Origin: Candidatus Accumulibacter propinquus
GTDB lineage: Bacteria > Pseudomonadota > Gammaproteobacteria > Burkholderiales > Rhodocyclaceae
Direction of reading: 5' to 3'
Length of the DNA: 64,000 nucleotides
NCBI GenBank assembly: GCA_016714935.1
Contig: JADKBU010000056.1
Span: 43,565 to 107,564 of the forward strand
In this document: piece by piece, positions 35,465-45,396 of the stretch
Layout of the letters: each line of letters begins with the position of its first letter
How positions within the stretch are numbered: the first letter of the stretch is position 1
Program-made: the position numbers and the translations under genes
The notes under the pieces: model-generated
The model's database searches: none
Told to the model about the DNA's origin: nothing
The model's input: the letters and a program-made list of their open reading frames with translations, nothing else

Positions 35465-38400
35465 ATGAATTCGGCCATACCTGAAAGGCAGGGGCTTTAC
35501 GACCCGGCCAACGAGCACGACGCCTGCGGCGTCGGTTTTGTAGCGCACATCCGGGGCAAGAAGAGTCACTCGATCATCGAGCAGGGCCTGTTGATCCTGA
35601 AGAATCTCGATCACCGCGGGGCGGTTGGTGCTGACCCGCTGATGGGCGACGGGGCCGGGATCCTGATTCAGATTCCGGATGCCTACCTTCGTGAGGAGAT
35701 GGCCAAGCAGGGGGTGCAATTGCCGCAACCCGGCGACTATGGCGTTGGAATGGTCTTCCTGCCGAAGGAGTCGGCTTCTCGCCTTGCCTGTCAGGAAGAA
35801 ATCGAACGCGCCGTGCGCTCCGAGCATCAGGTCGTTCTGGGTTGGCGCGATGTGCCGATAGACCACGCCTTGCCGATGTCTCCCACCGTGCGTACCAGGG
35901 AGCCGGTCATCCGCCAGATCTTCATCGGTCGTGGCCCGGACATCATGGTGACCGACGCTCTCGAGCGCAAGCTCTACGTGATCCGTCGCAGCGCAGCCAA
36001 CGCCGTGCAGGCGCTTGGACTGAAGCACAGCAAGGAGTTTTACCAACCGTCGATGTCGGCACGGACGATCGTCTACAAAGGGTTGCTGCTCGCCAATCAG
36101 GTCGGTGAGTACTACACCGACCTCAAGGATCCGCGTTGCATCTCGGCGATGGCCCTGGTGCACCAGCGTTTTTCGACCAATACCTTCCCGACCTGGCAAC
36201 TGGCGCACCCGTTCCGCATGATCGCCCACAACGGTGAAATCAACACCCTGCGCGGCAACTACAACTGGATGCGGGCGCGCGAGAAAGGCACCTCGTCACC
36301 GCTTCTCGGCGCCGATCTCGAAAAGCTCTGGCCGCTGATCTACCCGGGTCAATCAGATTCCGCTTCCTTCGACAACGCGCTTGAACTGCTGGTGATGGGC
36401 GGGTATTCACTTGCGCACGCAATGATGATGCTGATCCCGGAAGCCTGGGAGTCGCATACCTTGATGGACGAGAAGCGTGGCGCTTTCTACAAGTACCATG
36501 CGGCGATGATCGAACCCTGGGATGGTCCGGCGGCAGTGGCGTTTACCGACGGGCGCCAGATTGGCGCGACGCTCGACCGCAACGGCTTGCGACCGGCGCG
36601 CTATCTGGTCACTGACGACGATCTGGTGGTGATGGCCTCGGAAGCCGGGGTGTTGCCGATTCCCGAGGAGCGGATCGTCAAGAAGTGGCGGCTGCAACCG
36701 GGCAAGATGTTTCTGATCGACCTCGACCAGGGGCGGATCATCGACGATCTGGAACTCAAGGACACGCTGGCCAGGACCAAGCCTTACCAGGACTGGCTGA
36801 GCCGCATCAATATCCGGCTCGATGACCTGGAGGTCCCGAATAACCTGCCGGAGACAGACTGTTCCGCGTCGCTGCTCGACCGTCAGCAGGCGTTCGGCTA
36901 CAGTCAGGAGGATCTCAAGTTCATACTGGAGCCGATGGCCGCCTCGGGCGAGGAGGCGACCGGTTCAATGGGCAACGATTCGCCACTGGCGGTCTTATCG
37001 GACCGAAGCAAGCCGCTGTTCAATTATTTTCGCCAGCTCTTTGCGCAGGTGACCAATCCACCGATCGACCCGATCCGCGAGCAACTGGTGATGTCATTGG
37101 TTTCATTCATCGGTCCCAAACCCAATCTGCTCGGGATCAACGAAATCAATCCGCCCTATCGTCTCGAAGTCGCCCAGCCGGTACTCGATTTCGACAACAT
37201 GGCGAAGTTGCGGCGTATTGCGACCTACACCGGCAACAAGTTCCACTCGGCTGAACTCGACATCTGTTACCCGCTGGCGTGGGGCAATGAAGGCGTTGAA
37301 GCCCGTCTGGCTTCGCTGTGTGCGGAAGCCGAGGACCACGTCCACAAGGGGTCGAGCATCCTGATCGTCTCGGATCGGCGGATCGATGCCGAGCATGTCG
37401 CGATTCCGGCCTTGCTGGCCACCTCCGCCGTGCATCACCATCTGGTTACCAAGGGTTTGCGCACGCGTGTCGGGCTGGTTGTCGAAACCGGTGCCGCGCG
37501 TGAAACGCATCATTTCGCCTTGCTTGCCGGTTACGGCGCCGAAGCCGTGCACCCGTACCTGGCGTTCGAAACACTCCGGCAGTTGGCTGGCGGGGACGCC
37601 GAAAAGGGCGAGAAGGCGATCAAGCACTTCATCAAGGGTGTCGGCAAAGGCCTGCTCAAGGTGATGTCGAAGATGGGCATTTCGACTTACATGTCGTACA
37701 CCGGAGCACAGATCTTCGAGGCGATCGGTCTTCAGAAGAAGATGGTCGACAAGTACTTCAGCGGAACTTCGACGCAGGTGGAAGGCATCGGTGTCTTCGA
37801 GGTGATGGAAGAAGCGATTCGCCTGCACAAGAAGGCTTTCGGCGACGACCCCGTGTTGGCCACCATGCTCGACGCCGGCGGCGAGTACGCCTACCGCGTG
37901 CGTGGCGAAGAGCACATGTGGACGCCCGATGCGATTGCCAAACTGCAGCACGCGACACGCACAGGAAAGTACGAGACCTACAAGGAATATGCCGCGCTGA
38001 TCAACGATCAGACGCGGCGGCACATGACGCTGCGCGGGTTGTTCGAGTTCAAGGCTGCCGGGCCGGCGCTGTCGCTTGACGAAGTCGAGCCGGCCAAGGA
38101 AATCGTCAAACGCTTCACCACCGGCGCGATGTCGCTCGGGTCGATCTCCACCGAGGCGCACAGCACACTGGCGATCGCCATGAACCGCCTCGGCGGCAAG
38201 TCGAATACCGGCGAGGGCGGCGAAGACCCGGCACGTTTCAAGACGCTGAAAGGCGGCGAGAAGGTTTCGGATGTCATCGGTCGGTCGCGGGTGGAGCGCG
38301 ATTATCAGCTACAGCCCGGCGACAGCCTGCGCTCGGCGATCAAGCAGGTCGCCTCCGGACGTTTCGGGGTCACCGCCGAGTATCTGGTCAATGCCGACCA

Positions 38401-40141
38401 ACTCCAGATCAAGATGGCGCAAGGCGCCAAGCCGGGAGAAGGGGGTCAGCTTCCAGGCCACAAGGTTTCCGAATACATCGGCTTTCTACGCCACTCGGTG
38501 CCTGGCGTCGGGCTCATTTCGCCGCCGCCGCACCACGACATCTACTCGATCGAAGACCTGGCGCAACTCATCCACGACCTCAAGAACACCAATCCCAAGG
38601 CGTCGATCAGTGTCAAGCTGGTATCCGAGATCGGTGTCGGCACGGTCGCTGCCGGAGTCACCAAGGCCAAGGCGGATCATCTGGTGATTGCTGGTCACGA
38701 CGGAGGAACAGGAGCCAGCCCGCAATCGTCGATCAAGCACGCTGGCTCGCCCTGGGAACTGGGGCTGGCCGAGACGCAACAGACGCTGGTGCTCAATCGC
38801 CTGCGTGGTCGCGTGCGGGTGCAGGTCGATGGCCAGATGAAAACCGGGCGCGACGTGCTGATCGGTGCGCTGCTGGGGGCCGACGAGTTTGGTTTTGCCA
38901 CCGCACCGCTGGTTGTCGAAGGCTGCATCATGATGCGCAAGTGCCATCTCAATACCTGTCCGGTGGGTGTTGCCACACAGGATCCGGTACTGCGACGCCG
39001 GTTTTCAGGTCAGCCCGAGCACGTCGTCAACTATTTCTTTTTTGTTGCCGAGGAACTGCGCGAGCTGATGGCGCGGATCGGCGTTCGCAGCGTCAACGAG
39101 TTGATCGGCCGCTGTGACCTTCTCGACATGCAAAAGGGGATCAATCACTGGAAGGCCAGGGGGCTCGACTACAGTCGCATCTTCCACCGCCCGGAAAACA
39201 AGGTTGGCGCGCCGGTGTTCCAGTGCGAATTTCAGGATCACGGCTTAGTCAGGGCGTTGGACAATCAACTCATCGAGCTTGCCGAACCGGCGCTCGAACG
39301 AGGTGAGAAGGTGAACATCGACCTGCCGGTCCGCAATATCAATCGGACAGTCGGGGCCATGCTCTCTGGCCGGGTAGCCGGGCGCTACGGGCACGCAGGC
39401 CTGCCGGAGGGAACCATCAACATCCATCTCGCGGGCACCGCCGGCCAGGCCTTCGGCGCGTTTCTGGCGCGCGGCGTGACCCTGGACCTGGTTGGCGAAG
39501 CCAACGACTATGTCGGCAAGGGCTTGTCGGGTGGGCGGATCATCGTCCGTCCGAGTGCCGGCTTCCGGGGCGAAACCACGAACAACATCATCATCGGCAA
39601 TACCGTTCTCTACGGTGCAACCGAAGGCGAAGCCTTTTTCGCTGGTGTCGCCGGCGAGCGCTTTGCCGTCCGCAACTCGGGCGCTACCGCCGTCGTCGAG
39701 GGTGTCGGTGATCATGGTTGCGAGTACATGACCGGCGGGACGGTGGTCGTGCTCGGGATGACCGGTCGTAACTTCGCGGCGGGCATGTCCGGCGGCGTTG
39801 CCTACGTGCTCGACGAGGAAGGCAGCTTCGAGTCGCGCTGCAATATGGCGCAGGTATCGCTGGAGCCTGTCGAGGAGGAACTGGTCGCCCGCCAGGGCAG
39901 CGATGCCGGTGACGACCTCGAAGGCCACGGCAAGGTGGATGTTCGCCATCTTGGCGTGATCGACGAAGTGCTGCTCAAGGGGTTGGTGGACAAACACTAT
40001 CGTTTTACCGGAAGCCGCCAGGCGCTGCGATTGCTCAATGACTGGGAGCGCTGTCGCAGACGCTTCGTGAAGGTGATGCCGCATGAGTACCGGCGCGCCC
40101 TCAACGAACTGGCCGTGCAAAAGCAATTGGAGGCCGCATAG
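35465..40141 (+). CDS. gltB: Glutamate synthase (NADPH) large subunit
   Basis: The 1558-residue alpha subunit of GOGAT: glutamine + 2-oxoglutarate to two glutamates. Start ATG 35465 is chosen so that the class II amidotransferase cysteine (Cys21 in NEHDACGVGF) follows a short propeptide; an in-frame GTG sits just before it. Order: amidotransferase (FSTNTFPTWQLAHPFRMIAHNGEIN), central domain, FMN barrel (SLGSISTEAHSTLAIAMNRLGGK, PGEGGQLPGHKV, AGHDGGTGASPQSSIKHAG), the 3Fe-4S cysteines in RKCHLNTCPVGVATQ, and the C-terminal GXGXG beta-helix. It is separated by 2 nt from gltD. Confidence 0.97.
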   Translation: MNSAIPERQGLYDPANEHDACGVGFVAHIRGKKSHSIIEQGLLILKNLDHRGAVGADPLMGDGAGILIQIPDAYLREEMAKQGVQLPQPGDYGVGMVFLPKESASRLACQEEIERAVRSEHQVVLGWRDVPIDHALPMSPTVRTREPVIRQIFIGRGPDIMVTDALERKLYVIRRSAANAVQALGLKHSKEFYQPSMSARTIVYKGLLLANQVGEYYTDLKDPRCISAMALVHQRFSTNTFPTWQLAHPFRMIAHNGEINTLRGNYNWMRAREKGTSSPLLGADLEKLWPLIYPGQSDSASFDNALELLVMGGYSLAHAMMMLIPEAWESHTLMDEKRGAFYKYHAAMIEPWDGPAAVAFTDGRQIGATLDRNGLRPARYLVTDDDLVVMASEAGVLPIPEERIVKKWRLQPGKMFLIDLDQGRIIDDLELKDTLARTKPYQDWLSRINIRLDDLEVPNNLPETDCSASLLDRQQAFGYSQEDLKFILEPMAASGEEATGSMGNDSPLAVLSDRSKPLFNYFRQLFAQVTNPPIDPIREQLVMSLVSFIGPKPNLLGINEINPPYRLEVAQPVLDFDNMAKLRRIATYTGNKFHSAELDICYPLAWGNEGVEARLASLCAEAEDHVHKGSSILIVSDRRIDAEHVAIPALLATSAVHHHLVTKGLRTRVGLVVETGAARETHHFALLAGYGAEAVHPYLAFETLRQLAGGDAEKGEKAIKHFIKGVGKGLLKVMSKMGISTYMSYTGAQIFEAIGLQKKMVDKYFSGTSTQVEGIGVFEVMEEAIRLHKKAFGDDPVLATMLDAGGEYAYRVRGEEHMWTPDAIAKLQHATRTGKYETYKEYAALINDQTRRHMTLRGLFEFKAAGPALSLDEVEPAKEIVKRFTTGAMSLGSISTEAHSTLAIAMNRLGGKSNTGEGGEDPARFKTLKGGEKVSDVIGRSRVERDYQLQPGDSLRSAIKQVASGRFGVTAEYLVNADQLQIKMAQGAKPGEGGQLPGHKVSEYIGFLRHSVPGVGLISPPPHHDIYSIEDLAQLIHDLKNTNPKASISVKLVSEIGVGTVAAGVTKAKADHLVIAGHDGGTGASPQSSIKHAGSPWELGLAETQQTLVLNRLRGRVRVQVDGQMKTGRDVLIGALLGADEFGFATAPLVVEGCIMMRKCHLNTCPVGVATQDPVLRRRFSGQPEHVVNYFFFVAEELRELMARIGVRSVNELIGRCDLLDMQKGINHWKARGLDYSRIFHRPENKVGAPVFQCEFQDHGLVRALDNQLIELAEPALERGEKVNIDLPVRNINRTVGAMLSGRVAGRYGHAGLPEGTINIHLAGTAGQAFGAFLARGVTLDLVGEANDYVGKGLSGGRIIVRPSAGFRGETTNNIIIGNTVLYGATEGEAFFAGVAGERFAVRNSGATAVVEGVGDHGCEYMTGGTVVVLGMTGRNFAAGMSGGVAYVLDEEGSFESRCNMAQVSLEPVEEELVARQGSDAGDDLEGHGKVDVRHLGVIDEVLLKGLVDKHYRFTGSRQALRLLNDWERCRRRFVKVMPHEYRRALNELAVQKQLEAA

Positions 40142-40143
40142 GA

Positions 40144-41586
40144 ATGGGTAAGCCGACTGGATTCATCGAGTACCAGCGTCTGGCAGAGGCTAGCGAGCCT
40201 GCTGCATCACGCCTCAAACATTACCGCGAGTTTGTCCGCGTCCTGACCGACGAACAGGCCAGTGTCCAGGGCGCACGCTGCATGGATTGCGGGATCCCGT
40301 TTTGCAATACCGGGTGCCCGGTAAACAACATCATTCCCGACTGGAACGACCTCGTTTATCGCGGCAACTGGGAGCAGGCGCTGGTCGTACTGCATTCGAC
40401 CAACAACTTTCCCGATTTTACCGGGCGCATTTGTCCGGCACCGTGCGAAGCGGCGTGTACGCTCAATATCAATACCGATCCTGTAGGCATCAAGTCGATC
40501 GAGCATGCGATCGTCGATAAAGGTTGGGAAAAAGGCTGGATCGTTCCGCAGCCACCGAAGGTGAGCACCGGCCGGAAAGTCGCCGTCGTCGGCTCCGGGC
40601 CTGCCGGCTTGGCGGCAGCACAGCAACTGGCGCGCGTTGGGCATGCGGTGGTCGTCTTTGAAAAGAACGATCGCGTCGGTGGCCTGTTGCGCTACGGTAT
40701 TCCGGATTTCAAATTCGAGAAGTCGCACATCGACCGCCGCGTCGAGCAGATGCAGGCCGAGGGAGTCGAGTTCCGAGTCAATCAGGAGATTGGCGGTAGC
40801 GGTGCGAACGCTGTCCCGGTCGGCACTCTGTTGGCCGAATTTGATGCGCTGATCGTTGCCGGTGGTGCCGAATCGCCGCGCGACTTGACGGTACCGGGCA
40901 GGGATCTCGATGGCGTGCACTTTGCCATGGAGTTCCTGCCGCAACAGAACAAGGTCAACGCCGGCGATGCGGTGCCTGCGCAGATTCTGGCCACAGGCAA
41001 ACGCGTGGTGGTCATCGGTGGCGGCGATACAGGCTCCGACTGTGTCGGTACCAGCAATCGTCATGGTGCACGGTCGGTTACCCAGTTCGAGGTGATGCCG
41101 CAACCACCCGAGCAAGAGAACAAGAGTCTGACCTGGCCGTATTGGCCACTGAAGTTGCGCACCTCGTCGTCGCACGAAGAGGGTTGCACGCGCGACTTTG
41201 CGGTTTCCACCAAGGAATTCGTCGGCGAAAACGGTAAACTGACAGCCCTCAAGGTGGTCCGCGTAAACTGGAGCGAAGGCCGCATGCAGGAAGTTCCGGG
41301 CAGTGAAGTGGACATTCCGGCCGATCTCGTGCTGTTGGCCATGGGTTTTGTTGCGCCGGTCAGGCAAGGCCTGCTGCAGGAACTGGCAGTCGATCTCGAT
41401 GCCCGTGGTAACGTCAAGGCGACCACCGATGGTGCGGGTTGCTACGCCACCAGCGTGCCCAAGGTCTTTGCGGCGGGTGACATGCGGCGAGGGCAGTCGC
41501 TCGTCGTCTGGGCAATTCGCGAAGGACGGCAATGTGCGCGTGAAGTTGACGCTTTCCTGATGGGCCATTCAGATCTTCCGCGCTGA
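40144..41586 (+). CDS. gltD: Glutamate synthase (NADPH) small subunit
   Basis: The 480-residue beta subunit passes electrons from NADPH via FAD and Fe-S clusters to GltB. N-terminal cluster cysteines are at residues 46, 49, 54 and 58 (ARCMDCGIPFCNTGCPVNN), with CPAPCEAAC further on. The FAD motif is VAVVGSGPAGLAAAQQLA and the NADPH motif VVIGGGDTGSDCVG. The C-terminal FAD segment is VFAAGDMRRGQSLVVWAI. Co-transcribed with gltB. Confidence 0.97.
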   Translation: MGKPTGFIEYQRLAEASEPAASRLKHYREFVRVLTDEQASVQGARCMDCGIPFCNTGCPVNNIIPDWNDLVYRGNWEQALVVLHSTNNFPDFTGRICPAPCEAACTLNINTDPVGIKSIEHAIVDKGWEKGWIVPQPPKVSTGRKVAVVGSGPAGLAAAQQLARVGHAVVVFEKNDRVGGLLRYGIPDFKFEKSHIDRRVEQMQAEGVEFRVNQEIGGSGANAVPVGTLLAEFDALIVAGGAESPRDLTVPGRDLDGVHFAMEFLPQQNKVNAGDAVPAQILATGKRVVVIGGGDTGSDCVGTSNRHGARSVTQFEVMPQPPEQENKSLTWPYWPLKLRTSSSHEEGCTRDFAVSTKEFVGENGKLTALKVVRVNWSEGRMQEVPGSEVDIPADLVLLAMGFVAPVRQGLLQELAVDLDARGNVKATTDGAGCYATSVPKVFAAGDMRRGQSLVVWAIREGRQCAREVDAFLMGHSDLPR

Positions 41587-41897
41587 GTTTTCGTTGCGCG
41601 GGCACCGGCACCATTCGGTTTCCGCGTCACTCGCCGCTCGGCTTGTACGCCCGGCTCAAGAAGGCTCCGCTGGCAGTGGTCGTATCGACACTCGGTTCAC
41701 TGAACCGAAGGCAGTCTGTGACATACTTGTGCGTTGTCGGCTGCCGGATCTGAAATGATACGTCTGAACGAAGGGAGAGCGGCAGCACCGCAATGCTGAT
41801 CTCTCTAGCCGGACCCTTCGTCATCCATCTGCTTGCCGAGCGACGGCTTTGGCGGAAGCAGAAGAGAAACCAACCTTACCGTCCCTGAGTCTAGCTG
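41587..41897. other. 311-bp gltD-glmU intergenic region
   Basis: No convincing gene, terminator or riboswitch was recognised. The glmU promoter is presumably here, but no clear -35/-10 pair stands out. Confidence 0.4.
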
Positions 41898-43256
41898 ATG
41901 AACATCGTCATTCTCGCTGCCGGACAAGGCAAGCGCATGCATTCGAACTTGCCGAAAGTGCTGCACCCGCTGGCCGGCAAGGCGCTGGTCCAGCATGTGA
42001 TCGATACCGCGCGCAGTCTTGATCCACAAACCCTCTGTCTGGTTTATGGCCACGGCGGTGAGGTGGTGCGTACGCGCATCGATGCACCGGATCTGATCTG
42101 GGTGCTGCAGGATCCGCAACTCGGGACTGGACACGCGGTCATGCAGGCCCTGCCGCATCTGAAGGATGCCGCCATCACCCTGGTGCTTTATGGAGACGTG
42201 CCACTGATCCAGGCTGAGACGTTGCAGCGGCTGGTACACGCAGCGCGGGACGCACTCGCCATTCTGACTGTCGAACTTGCCGACCCAAGCGGTTACGGTC
42301 GGATCGTGCGTAACGCCGGAGGTGATGTGCTACGCATTGTCGAGCAGAAGGATGCCTCGGCCGAGGAGCGAGCCATCAGGGAAGTGAATACCGGTATCGT
42401 GGCGCTGCCGACGGCGCGCCTGGCCGAATGGCTGGGTCGCTTGTCAAACGACAACGCGCAGCAGGAGTACTACCTGACCGACATCGTTGCCATGGCGGTG
42501 GCCGACGGGGTACCGATTCGCACGGCACAGCCTCAGGGTGCGTGGGAAATGCTGGGGGTCAATAGCAAGGTGCAACTTGCTGAACTCGAGCGTATCCAGC
42601 AGCGCCGGACGGCGGAGCGCCTGATGGAGCAGGGCGTCCGCCTGGCCGATCCGGCGAGGATCGACGTGCGGGGTGAACTGGTTTGTGGCCGCGATGTGTT
42701 TATCGACGTGAACTGCGTTTTCGAGGGCAGGGTTGTTCTCGAAGAGGCCGTCGAAATCGGGCCTGCCTGCGTGTTGAAAAACGCCTGTATCGGTGCCGGT
42801 TCGCGTCTCGCCGCCTTTAGCCATATCGAAGACGCGATCGTCGGGCCTGACGGGGTAATCGGCCCCTTCGCGCGCCTGCGTCCGGGCACGGAACTCGCCG
42901 CCGGCGTGCACGTGGGCAACTTTGTCGAACTCAAGAACAGCAAGTTTGCCGCCAAATCGAAGGCCAATCATCTGGCCTATGTCGGCGACGCGATCGTCGG
43001 CAGCCGGGTGAACATCGGGGCCGGGACCATTACCTGCAACTACGATGGTGCCAACAAGTACCAGACCATCATCGAGGACGACGCCTTCATCGGCTCCGAT
43101 ACGCAACTGGTGGCACCCGTCACGGTGGGTCGTGGGGCTACGCTTGGTGCGGGAACGACGCTGACCAGGGACGCTCCGCCAGACATGCTGACCGTCTCGC
43201 GTGCGCGGCAAGTCTCCATTCCCGGCTGGAAACGGCCACAAAAAACGAAGAAATGA
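41898..43256 (+). CDS. glmU: Bifunctional UDP-GlcNAc pyrophosphorylase / GlcN-1-P acetyltransferase
   Basis: It acetylates glucosamine 1-phosphate and then uridylylates it to UDP-GlcNAc for peptidoglycan and LPS. The 452-residue product has the N-terminal pyrophosphorylase motif LAAGQGKRMHSNLPKVLHPL, with LYGDVPLIQ and REVNTGIVALP, and a C-terminal left-handed beta-helix with hexapeptide repeats (VGNFVELKNSKFAAKSKANHL, GAGTITCNYDGANK). The gene is 7 bp upstream of glmS, the classical pairing. Confidence 0.97.
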   Translation: MNIVILAAGQGKRMHSNLPKVLHPLAGKALVQHVIDTARSLDPQTLCLVYGHGGEVVRTRIDAPDLIWVLQDPQLGTGHAVMQALPHLKDAAITLVLYGDVPLIQAETLQRLVHAARDALAILTVELADPSGYGRIVRNAGGDVLRIVEQKDASAEERAIREVNTGIVALPTARLAEWLGRLSNDNAQQEYYLTDIVAMAVADGVPIRTAQPQGAWEMLGVNSKVQLAELERIQQRRTAERLMEQGVRLADPARIDVRGELVCGRDVFIDVNCVFEGRVVLEEAVEIGPACVLKNACIGAGSRLAAFSHIEDAIVGPDGVIGPFARLRPGTELAAGVHVGNFVELKNSKFAAKSKANHLAYVGDAIVGSRVNIGAGTITCNYDGANKYQTIIEDDAFIGSDTQLVAPVTVGRGATLGAGTTLTRDAPPDMLTVSRARQVSIPGWKRPQKTKK

Positions 43257-43263
43257 CCTGACC

Positions 43264-45093
43264 ATGTGTGGCATCGTTGCCGCGGTCGCCGACCGCAATA
43301 TCATTCCCGTTCTCCTCGAAGGTTTGCGCAAGCTGGAATATCGTGGCTACGATTCGGCCGGGCTTGCCTTGATTGACGAAAGCGGTTTGCACCGATTGCG
43401 TTCGGTCGGTCGTGTGGCGGAGCTGACTGCCCAGGTTGACGCATCGCAGGCCGCCGGCAATACGGGCATTGCGCATACTCGCTGGGCTACGCATGGTGTG
43501 CCCTGTGAGCGCAACGCGCATCCGCATATCTCTGCCGGTCTGGCGGTGGTGCACAACGGGATCATCGAAAACCACGAGTCACTGCGCGGACGCCTGCGCG
43601 CCCTCGGCTACGAATTTACTTCGGATACAGACACCGAGGTCGTAGCGCATCTGATCGCCCATGAATTGAAGAGCACTCCAGACTTCCTGACTGCCGTTCG
43701 TCAGGCCATTGCTCAACTGCAGGGCGCTTACGCCATTGCCGTGCTGCGCGAAGCCGACCCAAGCCGCCTCGTCGTCGCCCGCGAAGGCGCGCCCCTGCTG
43801 CTCGGTCTCAGCGATGACGGATGCTACGCGGCTTCTGATGCTTCGGCGCTGGTGCAGGTCACGCGCCGGATGGTCTATCTGGAAAACGGCGACTGCGCTG
43901 AACTCAGGCGTAACAGCTATCGCATCACCCGTGTCGACGGTACCCCGGTGGAGCGGGCCGAGACCCAGTCACAACTTTCAGCCGATGCCATCGAACTGGG
44001 CCAGTACCGGCACTACATGCAGAAGGAGATCTTCGAGCAGCCGGTTGCTCTGGCCAACACACTGGAGATGCTGGGTGCGGCCCGCAGCATCCAGCCCGGC
44101 GTCTTCGGTGCCGAAAGCGAAGTGCTGCTTGCGAATGTCCGACAGGTGCTGATCATTGCCTGTGGAACCAGCTATCACGCGGGTCTGGTCGCCCGTTACT
44201 GGCTCGAATCCATCGCCGGCATCCCGTGCTCGGTCGAAGTGGCCAGCGAGTATCGCTATCGTGATTCAGTTCCCGATCCACAGACTCTGGTGGTGACGAT
44301 TTCGCAGTCGGGCGAAACCGCCGACACGCTGGCAGCACTCCACCACGCCAAGTCCCTGGGAATGCATCACACGCTATGCATCTGCAACGTCCCCGAGTCA
44401 TCTCTGGTGCGTGAGAACGCCTTGCGCTTCATTACCCGTGCGGGTCCGGAAATCGGCGTTGCCTCGACCAAGGCCTTTACCACGCAACTCGCCGCGCTGT
44501 ACCTGCTGACGCTGGTTCTGGCCAAGGTTCGCGGACGCCTTGACGAACAGGCCGAGGCCGCTGAACTGCATGCGGTGCGGCATCTGCCGATGGCCGTGGC
44601 CAAGATCCTCGAACTGGAGCCGCAGATTCGCGAATGGGCCGAGCGCTTCTCGATGAAGCAGCATGCACTCTTCCTCGGGCGTGGCCGACACTACCCGATT
44701 GCGCTGGAGGGCGCGCTCAAGCTCAAGGAAATCTCCTACATCCACGCCGAGGCCTATCCGGCCGGAGAGTTGAAGCACGGTCCTCTGGCTCTGGTCGATC
44801 GGGAAATGCCGGTGATCGCAGTCGCTCCCAACGACGCGCTGCTCGAAAAGCTCAAGTCCAACCTGCAGGAAGTGCGCGCCCGCGGGGGCGAACTCTACGT
44901 CTTTGCCGATGCGGATAGCGAAATGCAGGAGTCGGACGGCATTCATGTGCTCCATCTGCCTGAGCACTACGGTGCTCTATCGGCTCTGCTGCACGTCGTG
45001 CCGCTGCAACTGCTGGCCTATCATGTCGCTCTGGTACGTGGTACCGACGTTGACAAGCCTCGTAATCTCGCCAAATCGGTGACGGTCGAGTAG
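43264..45093 (+). CDS. glmS: Glutamine-fructose-6-phosphate aminotransferase
   Basis: It makes glucosamine 6-phosphate, the entry step to amino sugars. ATG 43264 puts the catalytic cysteine at position 2 (MCGIVAAVADRN) and gives 609 residues, matching E. coli. The amidotransferase half has YRGYDSAGLAL, HTRWATHGVPCERNAHPH and NGIIENHESL. Two SIS domains follow (IIACGTSYHAGLVARYWLE, VVTISQSGETADTLAAL, LGRGRHYPIALEGALKLKE). The C-terminus is DVDKPRNLAKSVTVE. The frame is open upstream but only as a read-back into glmU. Confidence 0.97.
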   Translation: MCGIVAAVADRNIIPVLLEGLRKLEYRGYDSAGLALIDESGLHRLRSVGRVAELTAQVDASQAAGNTGIAHTRWATHGVPCERNAHPHISAGLAVVHNGIIENHESLRGRLRALGYEFTSDTDTEVVAHLIAHELKSTPDFLTAVRQAIAQLQGAYAIAVLREADPSRLVVAREGAPLLLGLSDDGCYAASDASALVQVTRRMVYLENGDCAELRRNSYRITRVDGTPVERAETQSQLSADAIELGQYRHYMQKEIFEQPVALANTLEMLGAARSIQPGVFGAESEVLLANVRQVLIIACGTSYHAGLVARYWLESIAGIPCSVEVASEYRYRDSVPDPQTLVVTISQSGETADTLAALHHAKSLGMHHTLCICNVPESSLVRENALRFITRAGPEIGVASTKAFTTQLAALYLLTLVLAKVRGRLDEQAEAAELHAVRHLPMAVAKILELEPQIREWAERFSMKQHALFLGRGRHYPIALEGALKLKEISYIHAEAYPAGELKHGPLALVDREMPVIAVAPNDALLEKLKSNLQEVRARGGELYVFADADSEMQESDGIHVLHLPEHYGALSALLHVVPLQLLAYHVALVRGTDVDKPRNLAKSVTVE

Positions 45094-45396
45094 GCCGCGC
45101 GTTTGCCCTCAGCCTGGCACCGAATGAAACGAAGGGCAGCGTCGTTGCGTTGCTGACCACGCTTGCCCTTGCGTGCATCGACCTCAGACGGTTGCAACGT
45201 CTGATTCCCATGTGAGCTCACCCTGCAGATGGCTGCGACTTGTGCTAAGTTGTCAGGCGTTTTCGGCGTGATGGTGCCATCTGCACAATGCGCTGCAACA
45301 CAGGGCATGAACCGGTCCTGCCGGCAGGATTCCTGTTTCTAGCCTGTGATGTTTTTTCCGCATGCGGTTTTCCTTGGCATGCCGATAGGGGGCGAT
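45094..45396. other. 303-bp glmS-DUF4399 gene intergenic region
   Basis: No RNA gene, terminator with a T-tract or clear promoter was recognised here. A Gly-rich purine run (AGGGGGCG) just before 45397 can serve as ribosome-binding site of the next gene. Confidence 0.4.

Noticed and set aside
45094..45396. Possible riboswitch or ribozyme around glmS
   Set aside because: No structure recognised; glmS lies 7 bp after glmU with no room for a glmS ribozyme, and the downstream gap shows nothing.
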